Source: Planctomycetota bacterium
Lineage (GTDB): Bacteria > Planctomycetota > Phycisphaerae > UBA1845
DNA length: 54,240 bases
Assembly (NCBI GenBank): GCA_024280855.1
Contig: JAJRPG010000095.1
Location: 1-54,240 of the forward strand
Direction of reading: 5' to 3'
Part shown: positions 43,401-52,310 of the stretch, one piece after another
Position numbering within the stretch: position 1 is the first letter of the stretch
Layout of the letters: each line of letters opens with the position of its first letter
Notes under the pieces: model-generated
The model's database searches: none
What the model was told of the DNA's origin: nothing
Seen by the model: the letters and a program-made list of their open reading frames with translations, nothing else
Made by a program: the position numbers and the translations under genes

Positions 43401-44674
43401 CACTGCGCATTGTTCGTGCAACCCGTACAAGGATTAGAACCCACAGCGTCAATATGCAATGACCAGGTATTCAAAGTACCAGGGTCTGGCGTGACGCTGT
43501 CGTAGACCGTTATGGTCCAAACACCAGCTGAATCCATGCCATTGAAGGCGCTTAACGGATTGTTCGGCGTATAATTCGGCGGCGAGGAAAGATTAGCCGC
43601 ACATTGTGATTCGATGGTCCCGCCGGTGCCAGCATCATCTAATAGAATGCCGCTGAGATTGTCAGTGCTACATCCGTATGTCGACGCGGGCACGCCCGGC
43701 CGATCGAAGAAAACTACCGTCGTGCCAAGGTGCGAAATCGTGGCCGTGACATCGCCCACCCAAGTGTGCGTAATCGAAAGGTCAATGTTGACGTCGCCCA
43801 TCACTACGGAGTCCGGTACGTTAATCGTGTCCGTAGCAGCATTGCCGGAGCCACCACCGTCAGGAATGGTAGCGTTAGGAGAACTCTGATAAACAGTCGG
43901 ATTTCCGGCTGTTCCGCTGCCGCATGTAGACCCGTCTCCCAAGTAAGATCCAGTACAGTTCGTTGGGGTGCTGATCGCACATGATGTACCTGAACAACAA
44001 GCTCCCATTCCCTCACACACGCCACCGTTACAAACTTGGCCGGTTGGACAAGAAATGGGGGTGTTAGAACAGCTTCCGCCTGAACAAACATCCGTGGTAC
44101 ACGGATCGGCGTCGTCACAATCGGGGTTGATAGTGCAACCACCTGTACAATTCAGAGTGATTGAAGCAATCATGTCTGCGTCGTGCTGACGAAAAAACGG
44201 GTTGGTGAGCACTTGATCGTCCATACATGTCGGCTGGCCTCGGTCATGGTCAAGCCCGAGGGTGTGACCAATCTCCTGGCAGGTAACGTGACGGTCTGCA
44301 GATTCAGGGTAAGATGCCCCGTCCAAATAAGTTTGATTCATTAACGCTTCGGCTTGTAGAATCAGGCAGGCGCCTGAGTCAACGCTAAGCAGACGCGCAA
44401 TACCGAGCCACCCGGTGTTCCCGTAGAACCCGGAATCAGTGGTGATTTCCGTTCCCGAACCAAAACTGACACATGTGCCGTTGTTCCAGTCGTTAGTCTC
44501 ATCTTGGATAATCGTATTCCAATAGCCCGTAGCCGCGTTCGTGATGGTGATGTTGCCGTGATCCCAGTGCCAACAAGACCACTGGTGAGCGGCGAAAACA
44601 ATGGTCGCCGTAGTCGCGACGAATGCAGCGACGAAAAAAGAACCTAACATATACAATTGACGCTTTCGGTTCAT
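40412..44674 (-). CDS. Large secreted metalloprotease-like protein with P-domain and 14 Cys-rich repeats
   Basis: The product has 1420 residues. A signal peptide (to ~Ala29) is followed by a matrixin-like domain with CQEIGHTLGLDH at 132-143: the HExxHxxGxxH zinc motif with the first His replaced by Gln (Q133), Glu134, His137 and His143 kept, and a downstream TCMDD Met-turn-like element. Residues ~275-412 are a proprotein-convertase P-domain (THTWVGDVTATISH, WTITVYDSV). Residues 421-1137 are tandem Cys-rich units of the NCDDGLFCNGSETC type. The last ~283 residues form beta-rich repeats, possibly an H-type-lectin-like carbohydrate-binding module (VGFIVFESGHGTIGG, VGYVVFLTP). It is likely a cell-surface or secreted protein; catalysis is uncertain. 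A terminator follows. Confidence 0.8.
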   Translation of the reverse strand: MNRKRQLYMLGSFFVAAFVATTATIVFAAHQWSCWHWDHGNITITNAATGYWNTIIQDETNDWNNGTCVSFGSGTEITTDSGFYGNTGWLGIARLLSVDSGACLILQAEALMNQTYLDGASYPESADRHVTCQEIGHTLGLDHDRGQPTCMDDQVLTNPFFRQHDADMIASITLNCTGGCTINPDCDDADPCTTDVCSGGSCSNTPISCPTGQVCNGGVCEGMGACCSGTSCAISTPTNCTGSYLGDGSTCGSGTAGNPTVYQSSPNATIPDGGGSGNAATDTINVPDSVVMGDVNIDLSITHTWVGDVTATISHLGTTVVFFDRPGVPASTYGCSTDNLSGILLDDAGTGGTIESQCAANLSSPPNYTPNNPLSAFNGMDSAGVWTITVYDSVTPDPGTLNTWSLHIDAVGSNPCTGCTNNAQCDDGVFCNGAETCVASSCQAGTAVNCDDGVGCTTDSCNEGTASCDNVTNNGNCDDGLFCNGSETCDAALDCQAGSAVNCNDGIGCTDDSCNEGTNSCDNVTNNGNCDDGIFCNGAEVCDVALDCQAGTAVNCNDGVGCTDDSCNEATNSCDNVASNANCDDGLFCNGSETCDAALDCQAGTSVNCNDGVGCTNDSCNEATNSCDNVASNANCDDGLFCNGSETCDAVNDCQAGTTVNCNDGVGCTNDSCNEGTNSCDNVASNANCDDGLYCNGSETCDAVNDCQAGTTVNCNDGIGCTDDSCNEGTSSCDNVANNANCPDDGLFCNGAESCSATLDCVSSGDPCGGLACDEGTASCVTCLIDADCDDGLFCSGVETCSAGACVAGTAVNCNDGVGCTADSCNEATSSCDNVTNNASCDNGIYCDGAETCDAVLDCQAGAAVNCNDGVACTADSCNEGTASCDNAANNANCDDGLFCNGAETCDAVNDCLAGTDPCAGQVCDEGTGTCVGCLIDADCDDAVFCNGAETCVAGACQAGTAVNCNDGVGCTNDSCNEGTNSCDNVASNANCDDGVFCNGTETCDAALDCQAGTAVNCNDGVGCTTDSCNEGTNSCDNVTNDASCNDGLFCNGSETCDAVLDCQAGTAVDCNDGVGCTDDSCNEGTNSCDNIANNANCDDGLFCNGAETCSAAMDCQAGSDPCPGQTCDEAGNQCVAGPAARLESGTVTVGGTSVTVSLTNTYVSPVVVCTVQYNANSVPVVTRVSGVTSNSFNVRLQNPSGSGVVAETISYIVVEEGVWTINGVNVEAQLYLSTVTDENNSWVAQTQAYGQSYTSPVILGQVMTENDANWSVFWDRGSGRNAPPTASTLWTGKTVCEDTNVPRADETVGFIVFESGHGTIGGVEFEAALGADSVRGVGQNPPYTYSFNTAFASAPAVTVTTMAAMDGNNGGWAQTHGGTAASASSLFLSIDEDQIKDGERNHTTEQVGYVVFLTPVVYP
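41264..43414 (-). repeat. Tandem coding repeats, 14 Cys-rich units of about 53 codons
   Basis: Units begin with NCDDG(L/V/I)FCNG and carry nine to ten cysteines. They form three blocks of 7, 3 and 4 units. Each block begins with a variant whose middle reads C(V/S)A(S/G)(S/A)C and ends with a shorter unit containing DPC and a CDE element (units 7, 10 and 14). The high similarity between internal units suggests recent duplication or conversion and a risk of assembly error. Confidence 0.85.
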
Positions 44675-44778
44675 TCGATTCTCCCTATCTTTTTCAGATG
44701 GTATATTTTATCTGTGGATAAACATGTTAAAATAATATAATTTCCAGATTGCATTCGTGACCAGTGTTAGATTTCGGT

Positions 44779-45351
44779 CTAGCTTCTCGTTCGCATGGCT
44801 CTTCGTATAAAGCCCATGTTGCGACGGTTTAACTGCGCGGCGAGAGGTTCTTCCATTACCGCGGCGTTCAACACGCCAGCGCGGACGTCAAATCGACCTT
44901 GCGGGCTGGCTAAAAAATAGTACTTCGTGTCTGGTTGGCGGTTGAGAAACAGCAATTGCTGAGTGCCAACTTTATAGTCACCCCCGTCATTCGCAAAATA
45001 TGCTAACCCATCTCGTTCGCCACCAGTTTGTTCTAGTGTGATCTTTGAGGGAGCTTTGCCTTGGAGGACTTCATTAACACGCAGGTCAACCAACGTAAAC
45101 GGCAACACGTTTATTCCGTTGGAAGTTAATACCGTTCGCCCTGGACGTGTGCGCACCACGGTAGCCAGAACAACTGAATCCACAGATGAACGCATATCCT
45201 CCAACGATGCATAGCTATTGGCCCACATCGTCGTCATCTGAACACCGTCGGGAGTGGGAGGAGGGGATAACATAGGACCGACAAGCGATCCCATCACAAC
45301 ACCGCCGCCGGCCAGAACCACGGCAGAAATCAAGAACCTTTTCCGACTCAT
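44779..45351 (-). CDS. Exported protein of unknown function
   Basis: The product has 190 residues. The N-terminus MSRKRFLISAVVLAGGGVVM is a signal peptide or membrane anchor. The rest contains [38 protein letters not shown] and YKVGTQQLLFLNRQPDTKYY, the pattern of small secreted beta-proteins in which a protein or metal load is described by similar V.G..V..VLKG-type strands; I cannot name a function. It is 104 bases upstream of, and in line with, the secreted metalloprotease-like gene, so the two may be co-expressed. Confidence 0.65.
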   Translation of the reverse strand: MSRKRFLISAVVLAGGGVVMGSLVGPMLSPPPTPDGVQMTTMWANSYASLEDMRSSVDSVVLATVVRTRPGRTVLTSNGINVLPFTLVDLRVNEVLQGKAPSKITLEQTGGERDGLAYFANDGGDYKVGTQQLLFLNRQPDTKYYFLASPQGRFDVRAGVLNAAVMEEPLAAQLNRRNMGFIRRAMRTRS

Positions 45352-45718
45352 ACAAATTCTCCTAATTGTTAGAATGACGCAAACTCATATCCAGCCTAAA
45401 AATCCAGGCCAACAGAAACGCAGGACATCATCGTAGCCAAACGATCTGCACAAATCAAGAAAAAAAATTCTTGGCGAAACTTTTTTCTCTGCGATTGCAC
45501 AACCAAACCAATTAACTTGCCCCTCCCATGAATGTCATCCGGACAGATGATGCAAAGCGGTGAAAGAAGATATGACACAAGCACGTCACTATTCCTGCGA
45601 TTCGATATTTGGACACCACGGGAGCGAGTCAGTGCCGGAAAGGAACCACGGTGAGCTTGATTAATCGCATGTGACTTAAATCTTCCCGCAGTGTATTAAT
45701 AGCCATCGAGTAAATTGG
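45352..45718. other. Intergenic region
   Basis: These 367 bases lie after the permease stop and before the exported protein. An AT-rich hairpin CAAGAAAAAAAATTCTTG (45456-45473) could be a weak terminator for the permease transcript. No gene is supported. Confidence 0.35.
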
Positions 45719-47062
45719 TTAGCCGTTTCTGAGAGATTCACCGCTACCTCGCTTGATCATCGCATAAACAGGAACTCCTGCGAGAAGCAGTAGGGCGCCC
45801 AATCCTACCACTTGTCGATCAAGCCCGAAAACAGCCCAAATCGAGTATGTAAGTGCAAGCCCGCCAACTATGAAAGGACCAACGAGATGCCTCGCTGTTG
45901 TATGTGCGCAATCGGAGGAATACGTCACCAAAGCAGCTCCGCTCGACAGCACATAAGGAAGAAGCGTAGTGAGCGTAGAAAGCTGAATAGCGAGAGTGAA
46001 AAGCTCAACCTGGCTCTCCGAATGCTTGATAAGTACCAGCAGTGTACACAATCCGCTTGAGACGACCAAACCCAATACCGGAGTGCCACTTGACGTGCGT
46101 CTTGCAAAAAAATATGGAAAGACGCCGTCAACTGCAGCCGCACATGGAATTTGCCCCTGAAGAAGAATCCATCCGTTGAGCGCTCCCAAGCACGCCACCA
46201 CAGCCACGGCAGCCATACAGTACCCCGCGAACGGACCCCAAAGTAATGCTGCGGCGTCTGCGAAGGGGGCACTAGACCCAGCCAATTTGTCCGGGGATAT
46301 TGCCCCCATGATCGCCACAGTCGTAAGGATGTAAACGACTGCGGCAATAAGTGTTCCGATGACAGTAGCACGCGGTATCGTATACGCCGGTTCTCTTACA
46401 TTATCCGCAGGTATCGTAGCGGATTCCAAACCGAGCATGGCCCAAAGCGTCAGTGCAGCGGTACTGTTAATTGCAGAAAATGTAGACTCATCGGATAGAT
46501 TTAGAGGTATGAAATGTTCGACATGAAAATGGGCTAGCCCAAATGCGCCGATCGCGATTAAAGGTATGATCTTGAGAATCGTGGTTACGATTTGGACAAT
46601 TCCAGCGGCACGAACGCCAACGGAATTGACGGCAGTCAACAACCAGATGAAGCCCAGCGCAACGGCGCATGATAGCAAGCGGTTCTCTACCAGCGGTGGA
46701 ATGAAAACTGCTAGATAGCCCACAAGTGTTACCGCGATTGCGGCATTGCCGATCCAAATTGCAATCCAATACCCCCAGGCGACAAGAAATCCAGAAAAAT
46801 CCCCAAACGCTTCCCGTGAATAGGCATAAGGTCCGCCTGGTCTTGGGATGTTTCGTGCCAAACGGGCAAAGACAAGGGCCAGACATACGGCACCTGTCGA
46901 GGTGAATAACCACCCGACGATGCTAATTCCGCCGTACTTAGCAAGCGAGGCAGGGAGCAGAAAAATGCCTGAGCCCATCATGTTTCCGACGACAAGCGCA
47001 GTACACATGCACAGGCCTAGCTGCGTTCCGCTTCGCTCGTCGGGTCGTGATGGCCTCGACAT
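45719..47062 (-). CDS. Amino-acid permease, APC superfamily
   Basis: The protein has 447 residues with about 12 hydrophobic segments. VGNMMGSGIFLLPASLAKYG is the conserved first-helix motif of APC transporters such as the arginine/agmatine antiporter AdiC and related basic amino-acid exchangers, with the GSG unwound region that binds the substrate backbone. RPGGPYAYSREAFG is the next family signature. Substrate cannot be decided. No obvious decarboxylase lies beside it, which weakens an acid-resistance role. Confidence 0.9.
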   Translation of the reverse strand: MSRPSRPDERSGTQLGLCMCTALVVGNMMGSGIFLLPASLAKYGGISIVGWLFTSTGAVCLALVFARLARNIPRPGGPYAYSREAFGDFSGFLVAWGYWIAIWIGNAAIAVTLVGYLAVFIPPLVENRLLSCAVALGFIWLLTAVNSVGVRAAGIVQIVTTILKIIPLIAIGAFGLAHFHVEHFIPLNLSDESTFSAINSTAALTLWAMLGLESATIPADNVREPAYTIPRATVIGTLIAAVVYILTTVAIMGAISPDKLAGSSAPFADAAALLWGPFAGYCMAAVAVVACLGALNGWILLQGQIPCAAAVDGVFPYFFARRTSSGTPVLGLVVSSGLCTLLVLIKHSESQVELFTLAIQLSTLTTLLPYVLSSGAALVTYSSDCAHTTARHLVGPFIVGGLALTYSIWAVFGLDRQVVGLGALLLLAGVPVYAMIKRGSGESLRNG

Positions 47063-47382
47063 CAGTCAATGGCTCCGCTATCTCGTACGATTGATCCAAG
47101 GGCGATCGTCGTGCGGTGCTTTGCCTCGACGCTGGCCATCCACAGGTCTATTAATGGCTCTTAGCCTATATCATCCTAGTACTATTGCCCAGCAGCAAGA
47201 TCAATGAAACTATGACGGAGCATCTATAGACTTAGACAACTAGCGTCATTTACATCAATTGAAGATACTTGAATTCATAAAGCCGAAATCGTATCATGGG
47301 ACATAGTTAATTAGGATACAAGCTACTGGGGAAGTGTCTACTTGATGCATAAATGATTCCATGACTACTTTGCGAGGTGATA
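47063..47382. other. Divergent intergenic region, permease and Rieske oxygenase
   Basis: It holds the promoters of the leftward permease and rightward Rieske genes. A GAGGTGATA ribosome site at 47374-47382 sets the oxygenase start. No convincing operator or RNA was seen. Confidence 0.4.
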
Positions 47383-48504
47383 GTGTCAAACAAGTCAGTA
47401 CAACAGCCGTCAGATCATAGGGTCGAGATTGAACCGGACATCAGCATTGCGCGAACACTGCCATCTCATGTCTACTACGACGCAAACGTGTACGAATCAG
47501 CCAAGGATAAGATTTTTGCGCGGAGCTGGCAGTTCGTGGGCACATTGGCCGACGTGCGCGTTCCAGGCACTGTCTATCCACTGACGTTGTTACCCGGCTG
47601 TTTGTCAGAGCCACTATTGCTTGTAAGAAACCGCAACGACGAATTAACGTGCATGTCGAACGTCTGCACACACCGCGGAATGCTCGTTTGCGAAAATGCT
47701 GGAATCGAGACGGGATTGCGCTGTCGTTATCACGGTCGTCGCTTCGGGCTTGACGGGTGCATGCAGAGTATGCCGGAATTTGAGGCAACCAAAAATTTTC
47801 CCAGCTCAAATGATGACCTACCGCGCGTTCAACTTGAACAGTGGGGCCCATTTCTTTTCGCGAGTCTTGACCCGGCTATGCCGTTTGACGACTGGATCCG
47901 CCCACTACAGGAGCGTGTGGGGTGGTTGCCGTTGGACCAATTCAAATATGATCCATCCCGGTCGAGGGACTATCTGGTCTCAGCAAACTGGGCGTTGTAT
48001 TGCGAGAATTACCTTGAGGGCTTTCACATACCTTTTGTCCATCCGTCGCTAAACGACGCGCTAGACTATGGCGACTACCGGACTGAGTTGTTTGAGTATG
48101 CTAATCTCCAATTAGGTATCGACGGCGGTTCGGGCGACGTATTCGAGCTACCGGATAGTTCGCCGGATCATGGCAGTGAGGTGGCCGGTTACTACTTTTG
48201 GCTCTTTCCGAATCTGATGCTCAACTTCTATCCCTGGGGGCTTTCCATGAATGTAGTTAAGCCGCTCGGTCCTGATCGAACCCGTGTTTCATTCTTGTCG
48301 TTCGTTTGGGATGAGTCTCGATTAGCAGTCGGCGCGGGGGCTGAGTTGGACCGAGTCGAACGTGAAGACGAGAATGTCGTCGAGTTGGTTCAAACGGGGG
48401 TACGATCTCGACTATATGACAGAGGCCGCTATTCGCCGACACGTGAACAAGGTACGCATCATTTCCATCGACTGTTTGCGTCATTTCTTTCTAGTACACC
48501 TTAA
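47383..48504 (+). CDS. Rieske non-heme iron oxygenase, alpha-subunit type
   Basis: The product is 373 residues from a GTG at 47383. The Rieske [2Fe-2S] site is CTHRGMLVC with CRYHGRRF (Cys-x-His pairs). The catalytic domain holds NWALYCENYLEGFHIPFVHP, whose two His and a later carboxylate bind the mononuclear iron. It resembles choline/carnitine-type and aromatic ring-hydroxylating monooxygenases. No reductase or ferredoxin gene is adjacent, and the enzyme needs O2, in contrast to the anaerobic island. Substrate unknown. Confidence 0.9.
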   Translation: MSNKSVQQPSDHRVEIEPDISIARTLPSHVYYDANVYESAKDKIFARSWQFVGTLADVRVPGTVYPLTLLPGCLSEPLLLVRNRNDELTCMSNVCTHRGMLVCENAGIETGLRCRYHGRRFGLDGCMQSMPEFEATKNFPSSNDDLPRVQLEQWGPFLFASLDPAMPFDDWIRPLQERVGWLPLDQFKYDPSRSRDYLVSANWALYCENYLEGFHIPFVHPSLNDALDYGDYRTELFEYANLQLGIDGGSGDVFELPDSSPDHGSEVAGYYFWLFPNLMLNFYPWGLSMNVVKPLGPDRTRVSFLSFVWDESRLAVGAGAELDRVEREDENVVELVQTGVRSRLYDRGRYSPTREQGTHHFHRLFASFLSSTP

Positions 48505-48635
48505 TCGTTCGTTTTATTAATTGTCCAACCCAATTAATCCCGAAAAGTGGTCAAATGTTGTGTATGGGACATCGATAGCCCCCGAATATACGGCATGGAG
48601 GCAACTCAGGGATAAAGGGCCAGCCTCAGTTGACC

Positions 48636-50441
48636 TTACATTTTCTCGACAGTTTCAATGCCGAGTAACTGCAAACCGAGCTTGAGCGTTCTCGCCGTGA
48701 CATCACACAGGCGGAGGCGTGAGATTCGCACGGAATCAGGTGAGGCGTCGATAATACGTACCCCTTGCTTCTTGTCATAAAAGCGGCTGAACGTTTTGGA
48801 AAGCTCGTATAAGTAATCGGTCAGAACATTCAGACGCAGGTCTCTCATTAGTAGATCATAAACCTCTGCGAATTGTAAAACTTTCTTAGCCAGGGCAATT
48901 TCAGTGGGATGCTCAAGGACGAGCGGAGCATCCGTAGACAGCAACGACCAATCGATCTCAGCCTTTCGGCCTATCGATCGAATTCTTGCGTAGGCGTAGA
49001 GCATGTAGGGAGCCGTGTTGCCTTCCATGGAGACCATCATGTCCAAATCGAATTTGTAATCGCTGCTAAGCGCGTGAGACAGATCAAAATATTTTACGGC
49101 AGCTAGGCCTACGGTCTCAGCTATGGCGTCGGCTTGGTCCGAAGTCATCGTATCCCGATTTTGTGGCTGGTCCTCTGCCCCTGATTTCGTAAGTACACTT
49201 CGCGCACGAGCGACGGCTTCGTCTAGTAGACTTTTGAGTTTGACCGTGCCACCTTCTCGCGTTTTGAAGGGCTGACCGGTTTTATTGAGCATACTGCCAA
49301 ACCCCAGATGCTCCAGAGAAATATCTTCACCAGCCCAGCCCAACGCGCGAACAGCTGCAAACACCATCGCAAAATGTTGTTTTTGCGGAATGCCGACGAC
49401 GTAAATGACGCGGGTAGCCTTGAGCGATTCCAGACGATGAAGGATCGTGGCTAGGTCTGAAGTTGCGTAGTTAAAGCCGCCATCTTTTTTCCGCACGATA
49501 AGCGGCAATGGCTCAGCGTCACGCGTGGTGAAGCCATCCATGAAAATGCACAATGCGCCATCGCTATCGCGTACAAATCCTTGTGGGTCTTTTTCTTTCA
49601 TCGCGTCGAGCGTAGCCACGGCTGATTCCATTTTTTCGGTATAAAAACTTTCACCTCGATCGATGAGTTTCACGTCGAGTCGGTCGTAAATCGCGTGGCA
49701 ATGACGCAATGATTCATGGCAAAATGCCTGCCAAATTAATCTAGTAGCGGCATCTCCTTGTTGCAGGGCGACGACGGTTTCGCGTGATTCGGTTTTGAAA
49801 TCTTCATCGGAGTCGAAAAGTTTTTTCGCAGCTACATAAAAGGCTTCGAGATCGCTAATCTCCAACGATTCAGGGTCGTCTGCAACCGCTGGTTTTTCGC
49901 GGCGTAAATAGGCGACCAGCATCCCGAATTGCGTGCCCCAGTCGCCGACGTGATTTTCTCTGATGACGTTATGACCCGCAAATTCAAGTACGCGAGCCAC
50001 CGCATCACCAATAACCGTACTACGCAAATGTCCGACGTGCATCTCCTTGGCTAAGTTCGGGCTGGACATATCCACCACGACAGTTTCCGAGGGCGACGCT
50101 GGTGATAGACCCAAACGATCAATTGTAGCGTCTTGCGGAAGGGAGGGGATTTCTTGCAGGCCTTGCGCGAAAAATTGTGGTTTAAGATGAAAGTTGAGAA
50201 ACCCAGGACCAGCTATGTCTACCTTGTCGCAGATGTCGTCAACTTCCAAATGTTCAACAATAGTCGCAGCTAAGTCACGTGGATTTTGGCCTAGCTTCTT
50301 AGCCAGGCCCATCGCGCAGTTGGATTGATAGTCGCCAAATTTTTCATCAGCAGATTGGCGAACAAGCGGGTCGCCTTCAGCGCCGATTTTGCGAAGCGAT
50401 GCGAGTACGCGAGATGATAAGATGTTTAAGATCGACTTCAT
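48636..50441 (-). CDS. argS: Arginyl-tRNA synthetase
   Basis: The protein has 601 residues, a class I synthetase charging tRNA-Arg. The HIGH-type signature is in SPNLAKEMHVGHLRSTVIGD and the KMSKS-type loop is replaced by the FGSMLNKTGQPFKTREGG segment usual for bacterial ArgS. The N-terminal additional domain (DYQSNCAMGLAKKLGQNPRDLA) and C-terminal anticodon-binding domain (LLGIETVEKM end) are present. ATG with GAGGACC eight bases upstream. Confidence 0.97.
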   Translation of the reverse strand: MKSILNILSSRVLASLRKIGAEGDPLVRQSADEKFGDYQSNCAMGLAKKLGQNPRDLAATIVEHLEVDDICDKVDIAGPGFLNFHLKPQFFAQGLQEIPSLPQDATIDRLGLSPASPSETVVVDMSSPNLAKEMHVGHLRSTVIGDAVARVLEFAGHNVIRENHVGDWGTQFGMLVAYLRREKPAVADDPESLEISDLEAFYVAAKKLFDSDEDFKTESRETVVALQQGDAATRLIWQAFCHESLRHCHAIYDRLDVKLIDRGESFYTEKMESAVATLDAMKEKDPQGFVRDSDGALCIFMDGFTTRDAEPLPLIVRKKDGGFNYATSDLATILHRLESLKATRVIYVVGIPQKQHFAMVFAAVRALGWAGEDISLEHLGFGSMLNKTGQPFKTREGGTVKLKSLLDEAVARARSVLTKSGAEDQPQNRDTMTSDQADAIAETVGLAAVKYFDLSHALSSDYKFDLDMMVSMEGNTAPYMLYAYARIRSIGRKAEIDWSLLSTDAPLVLEHPTEIALAKKVLQFAEVYDLLMRDLRLNVLTDYLYELSKTFSRFYDKKQGVRIIDASPDSVRISRLRLCDVTARTLKLGLQLLGIETVEKM

Positions 50442-50675
50442 GCCTTGTGGTCCTCAAAATAGTTTTGGGCGATGACACCATACTAGGATATGTTATCGGG
50501 TGGCATGGGCAAGCCGCAGCTTGCGTGTCTTTCTCCAAGCTTAGCTATAGCCTTATGGTTAGCATTTTGCGATATCAAATTTTCCCCGCGGGGAAACAGT
50601 CGTTTACCCATGCCACCCTGCAAATATCATATGGAAGAAAGCGCGATGTCTTGAGTAGGGCAGGAATATAGAAGC

Positions 50676-51041
50676 TCAAGCGGATTCGCTGCGTTGCCAG
50701 CTTAGGCGTGGGGCGTCGCCCCAGAGGAGTTCCAGGTCGTAATAAGTTCGGTGTGGCCGAGCGAAGGTGTGGAAAACCACGTTCACGAAATCGACAATAA
50801 TCCACGTCGCGCTATCTTGGCCACAGTGCCCGAAGGGGCGGTCGCCAACTTTCTTCGCGTATTCAATCACCATGTCAGCTACGGCGTTCATCTGCCGGTC
50901 AGATGTTCCCGTACAAATCACGACGTAATCCGTGATTGGGCTAATGCCCCGTAAGTCTAGAACGATCACGTCTTCGGATTTTCTCTCGCTAGCGATCCGG
51001 GCGAGTTCCACGGCGAATTGGGCTGCTGGTAATTGATTCAC
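50676..51041 (-). CDS. rsfS: Ribosome silencing factor RsfS
   Basis: The protein has 121 residues and the complete RsfS/Iojap domain: ERKSEDVIVLDLRGISPITDYVVICTG, SDRQMNAVAD, ATWIIVDFVNVVFHTFA and YYDLELLWGDAP. It binds ribosomal protein L14 and blocks subunit joining when nutrients are scarce. GTG start. It lies 234 bases upstream of argS and 80 bases after the APH-type gene, same strand. Confidence 0.93.
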   Translation of the reverse strand: MNQLPAAQFAVELARIASERKSEDVIVLDLRGISPITDYVVICTGTSDRQMNAVADMVIEYAKKVGDRPFGHCGQDSATWIIVDFVNVVFHTFARPHRTYYDLELLWGDAPRLSWQRSESA

Positions 51042-51121
51042 GCGGGTATGTTAGCAAAAAATGTTGAAAATACCAGCTTAGTAGCCCTATCGAAGTCGGT
51101 TTGTTTGAAGAATTTTCGAGA

Positions 51122-52189
51122 TTACTGTGGCGATAAGCCGCCTGATTCGGGAGTTAGCAGTTGATCGCCGTTTTCCACGATCCAACGGACCTTGCGGCGG
51201 ACCATTTTCAAGACACGAAAACCCGCCCACTGCCCCATAGAGCCGGTATGGTAGATGGGCAGCACGCACTCGGAGATTAACGCTTCGATCATCAGGTGTG
51301 GAATGCAAGCTCGCTGTTTATCGGACAAAGGCCGAAGCGATTCGTAGGCGCGCAAGAATGATCCAAACCGGTCGGCGTCTACATGGTCAGGCCAGGTGGC
51401 GGGGTCGCCCTTGGCTAACATCGAAAATTGGAGCGAGCCATTGGCGATGTCAATTACACATCGAGACCGCCGGGCGGCGTCGAAATCAATGACAGCTAGC
51501 ACACGTTTTTTTCTATACAATATATTCCCCGGATGCCAGTCGCCATGCACGATCGACTCTGGCAATTCGCCAAAGCCAAGTGTGTTAGCCGACTCCGCCG
51601 CTTCGTCATAGCCAGCTAATAGAAACTGAACCAATGATGCGAGTTCCGCGTCGTCGCCACTAAAGCTATCGTGTGAGCTTAACGTAGAGCCTAAGCCGAA
51701 CAGCCTTGATCGTATTCGGGTGGCGTCGTGGTAATCGCCCGTAGGGACGGGGATCGATTTCGAGATTTTCATGCCGCCCATCATTTCGTGAAAGCGGGCG
51801 AGTGTCGCTCCGGCTTCTCTGGCTTCTTCTTCACTGCGCTCATAAGGTTGGCCAGCTACGAACTCAAATAATTCGTAGATGTTTTCTCGAAGTTGGACAT
51901 ATGTATGTTGCGTGTCGCGGGCACTGATGATTTTTGCCAGCGGGAAACCGCCCTCGGCTAAGTGAGTTTGTACGCGGTGCGAAAAGCGGACGCGCTCGGG
52001 CACAGCTTTCCCGCCTGCGCGGCGTTTGAGTAGAAACTTTCCCTTCTCAGCTACGATGCCTACCTTGGGGCTTTTGCGCGAACCTCGCGGGAATGGCGTG
52101 ACGGATTCCACGATGCCTATGTCGTAATGACTAAGCACCACGGAAAGCTCTTCCGCGCCGAACGTGGCTCGTATGCGTTCAGACAACAA
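51122..52189 (-). CDS. Aminoglycoside phosphotransferase-fold kinase
   Basis: The product has 355 residues from a TTG at 52189 with GAGGTGA directly upstream. The kinase core VHGDWHPGNILYRKKRVLAVIDFDAARR holds the catalytic Asp and metal ligands of the APH/choline-kinase/homoserine-kinase-II fold. The N-terminal KFLLKRRAGGKA carries the ATP-binding Lys. Small-molecule phosphorylation is expected; there is no local clue to the substrate, and antibiotic resistance should not be assumed. It diverges from the HD-domain gene. Confidence 0.85.
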   Translation of the reverse strand: MLSERIRATFGAEELSVVLSHYDIGIVESVTPFPRGSRKSPKVGIVAEKGKFLLKRRAGGKAVPERVRFSHRVQTHLAEGGFPLAKIISARDTQHTYVQLRENIYELFEFVAGQPYERSEEEAREAGATLARFHEMMGGMKISKSIPVPTGDYHDATRIRSRLFGLGSTLSSHDSFSGDDAELASLVQFLLAGYDEAAESANTLGFGELPESIVHGDWHPGNILYRKKRVLAVIDFDAARRSRCVIDIANGSLQFSMLAKGDPATWPDHVDADRFGSFLRAYESLRPLSDKQRACIPHLMIEALISECVLPIYHTGSMGQWAGFRVLKMVRRKVRWIVENGDQLLTPESGGLSPQ

Positions 52190-52310
52190 TCACCTCAACA
52201 AAACGAGGGTACATGGACACCTGTGTTCACAGGCTTATGATGGTATCCGCAACACGGGCGGAGTCAAAAACTCTCACCAACGTCATATATTATACGAGGG
52301 CTAATGTATC

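Noticed and set aside
41264-43414. Regular repeats as a CRISPR array or satellite DNA
   Set aside because: Units are about 159 bases, in frame, and encode conserved Cys patterns; there are no short identical repeats with unique spacers.
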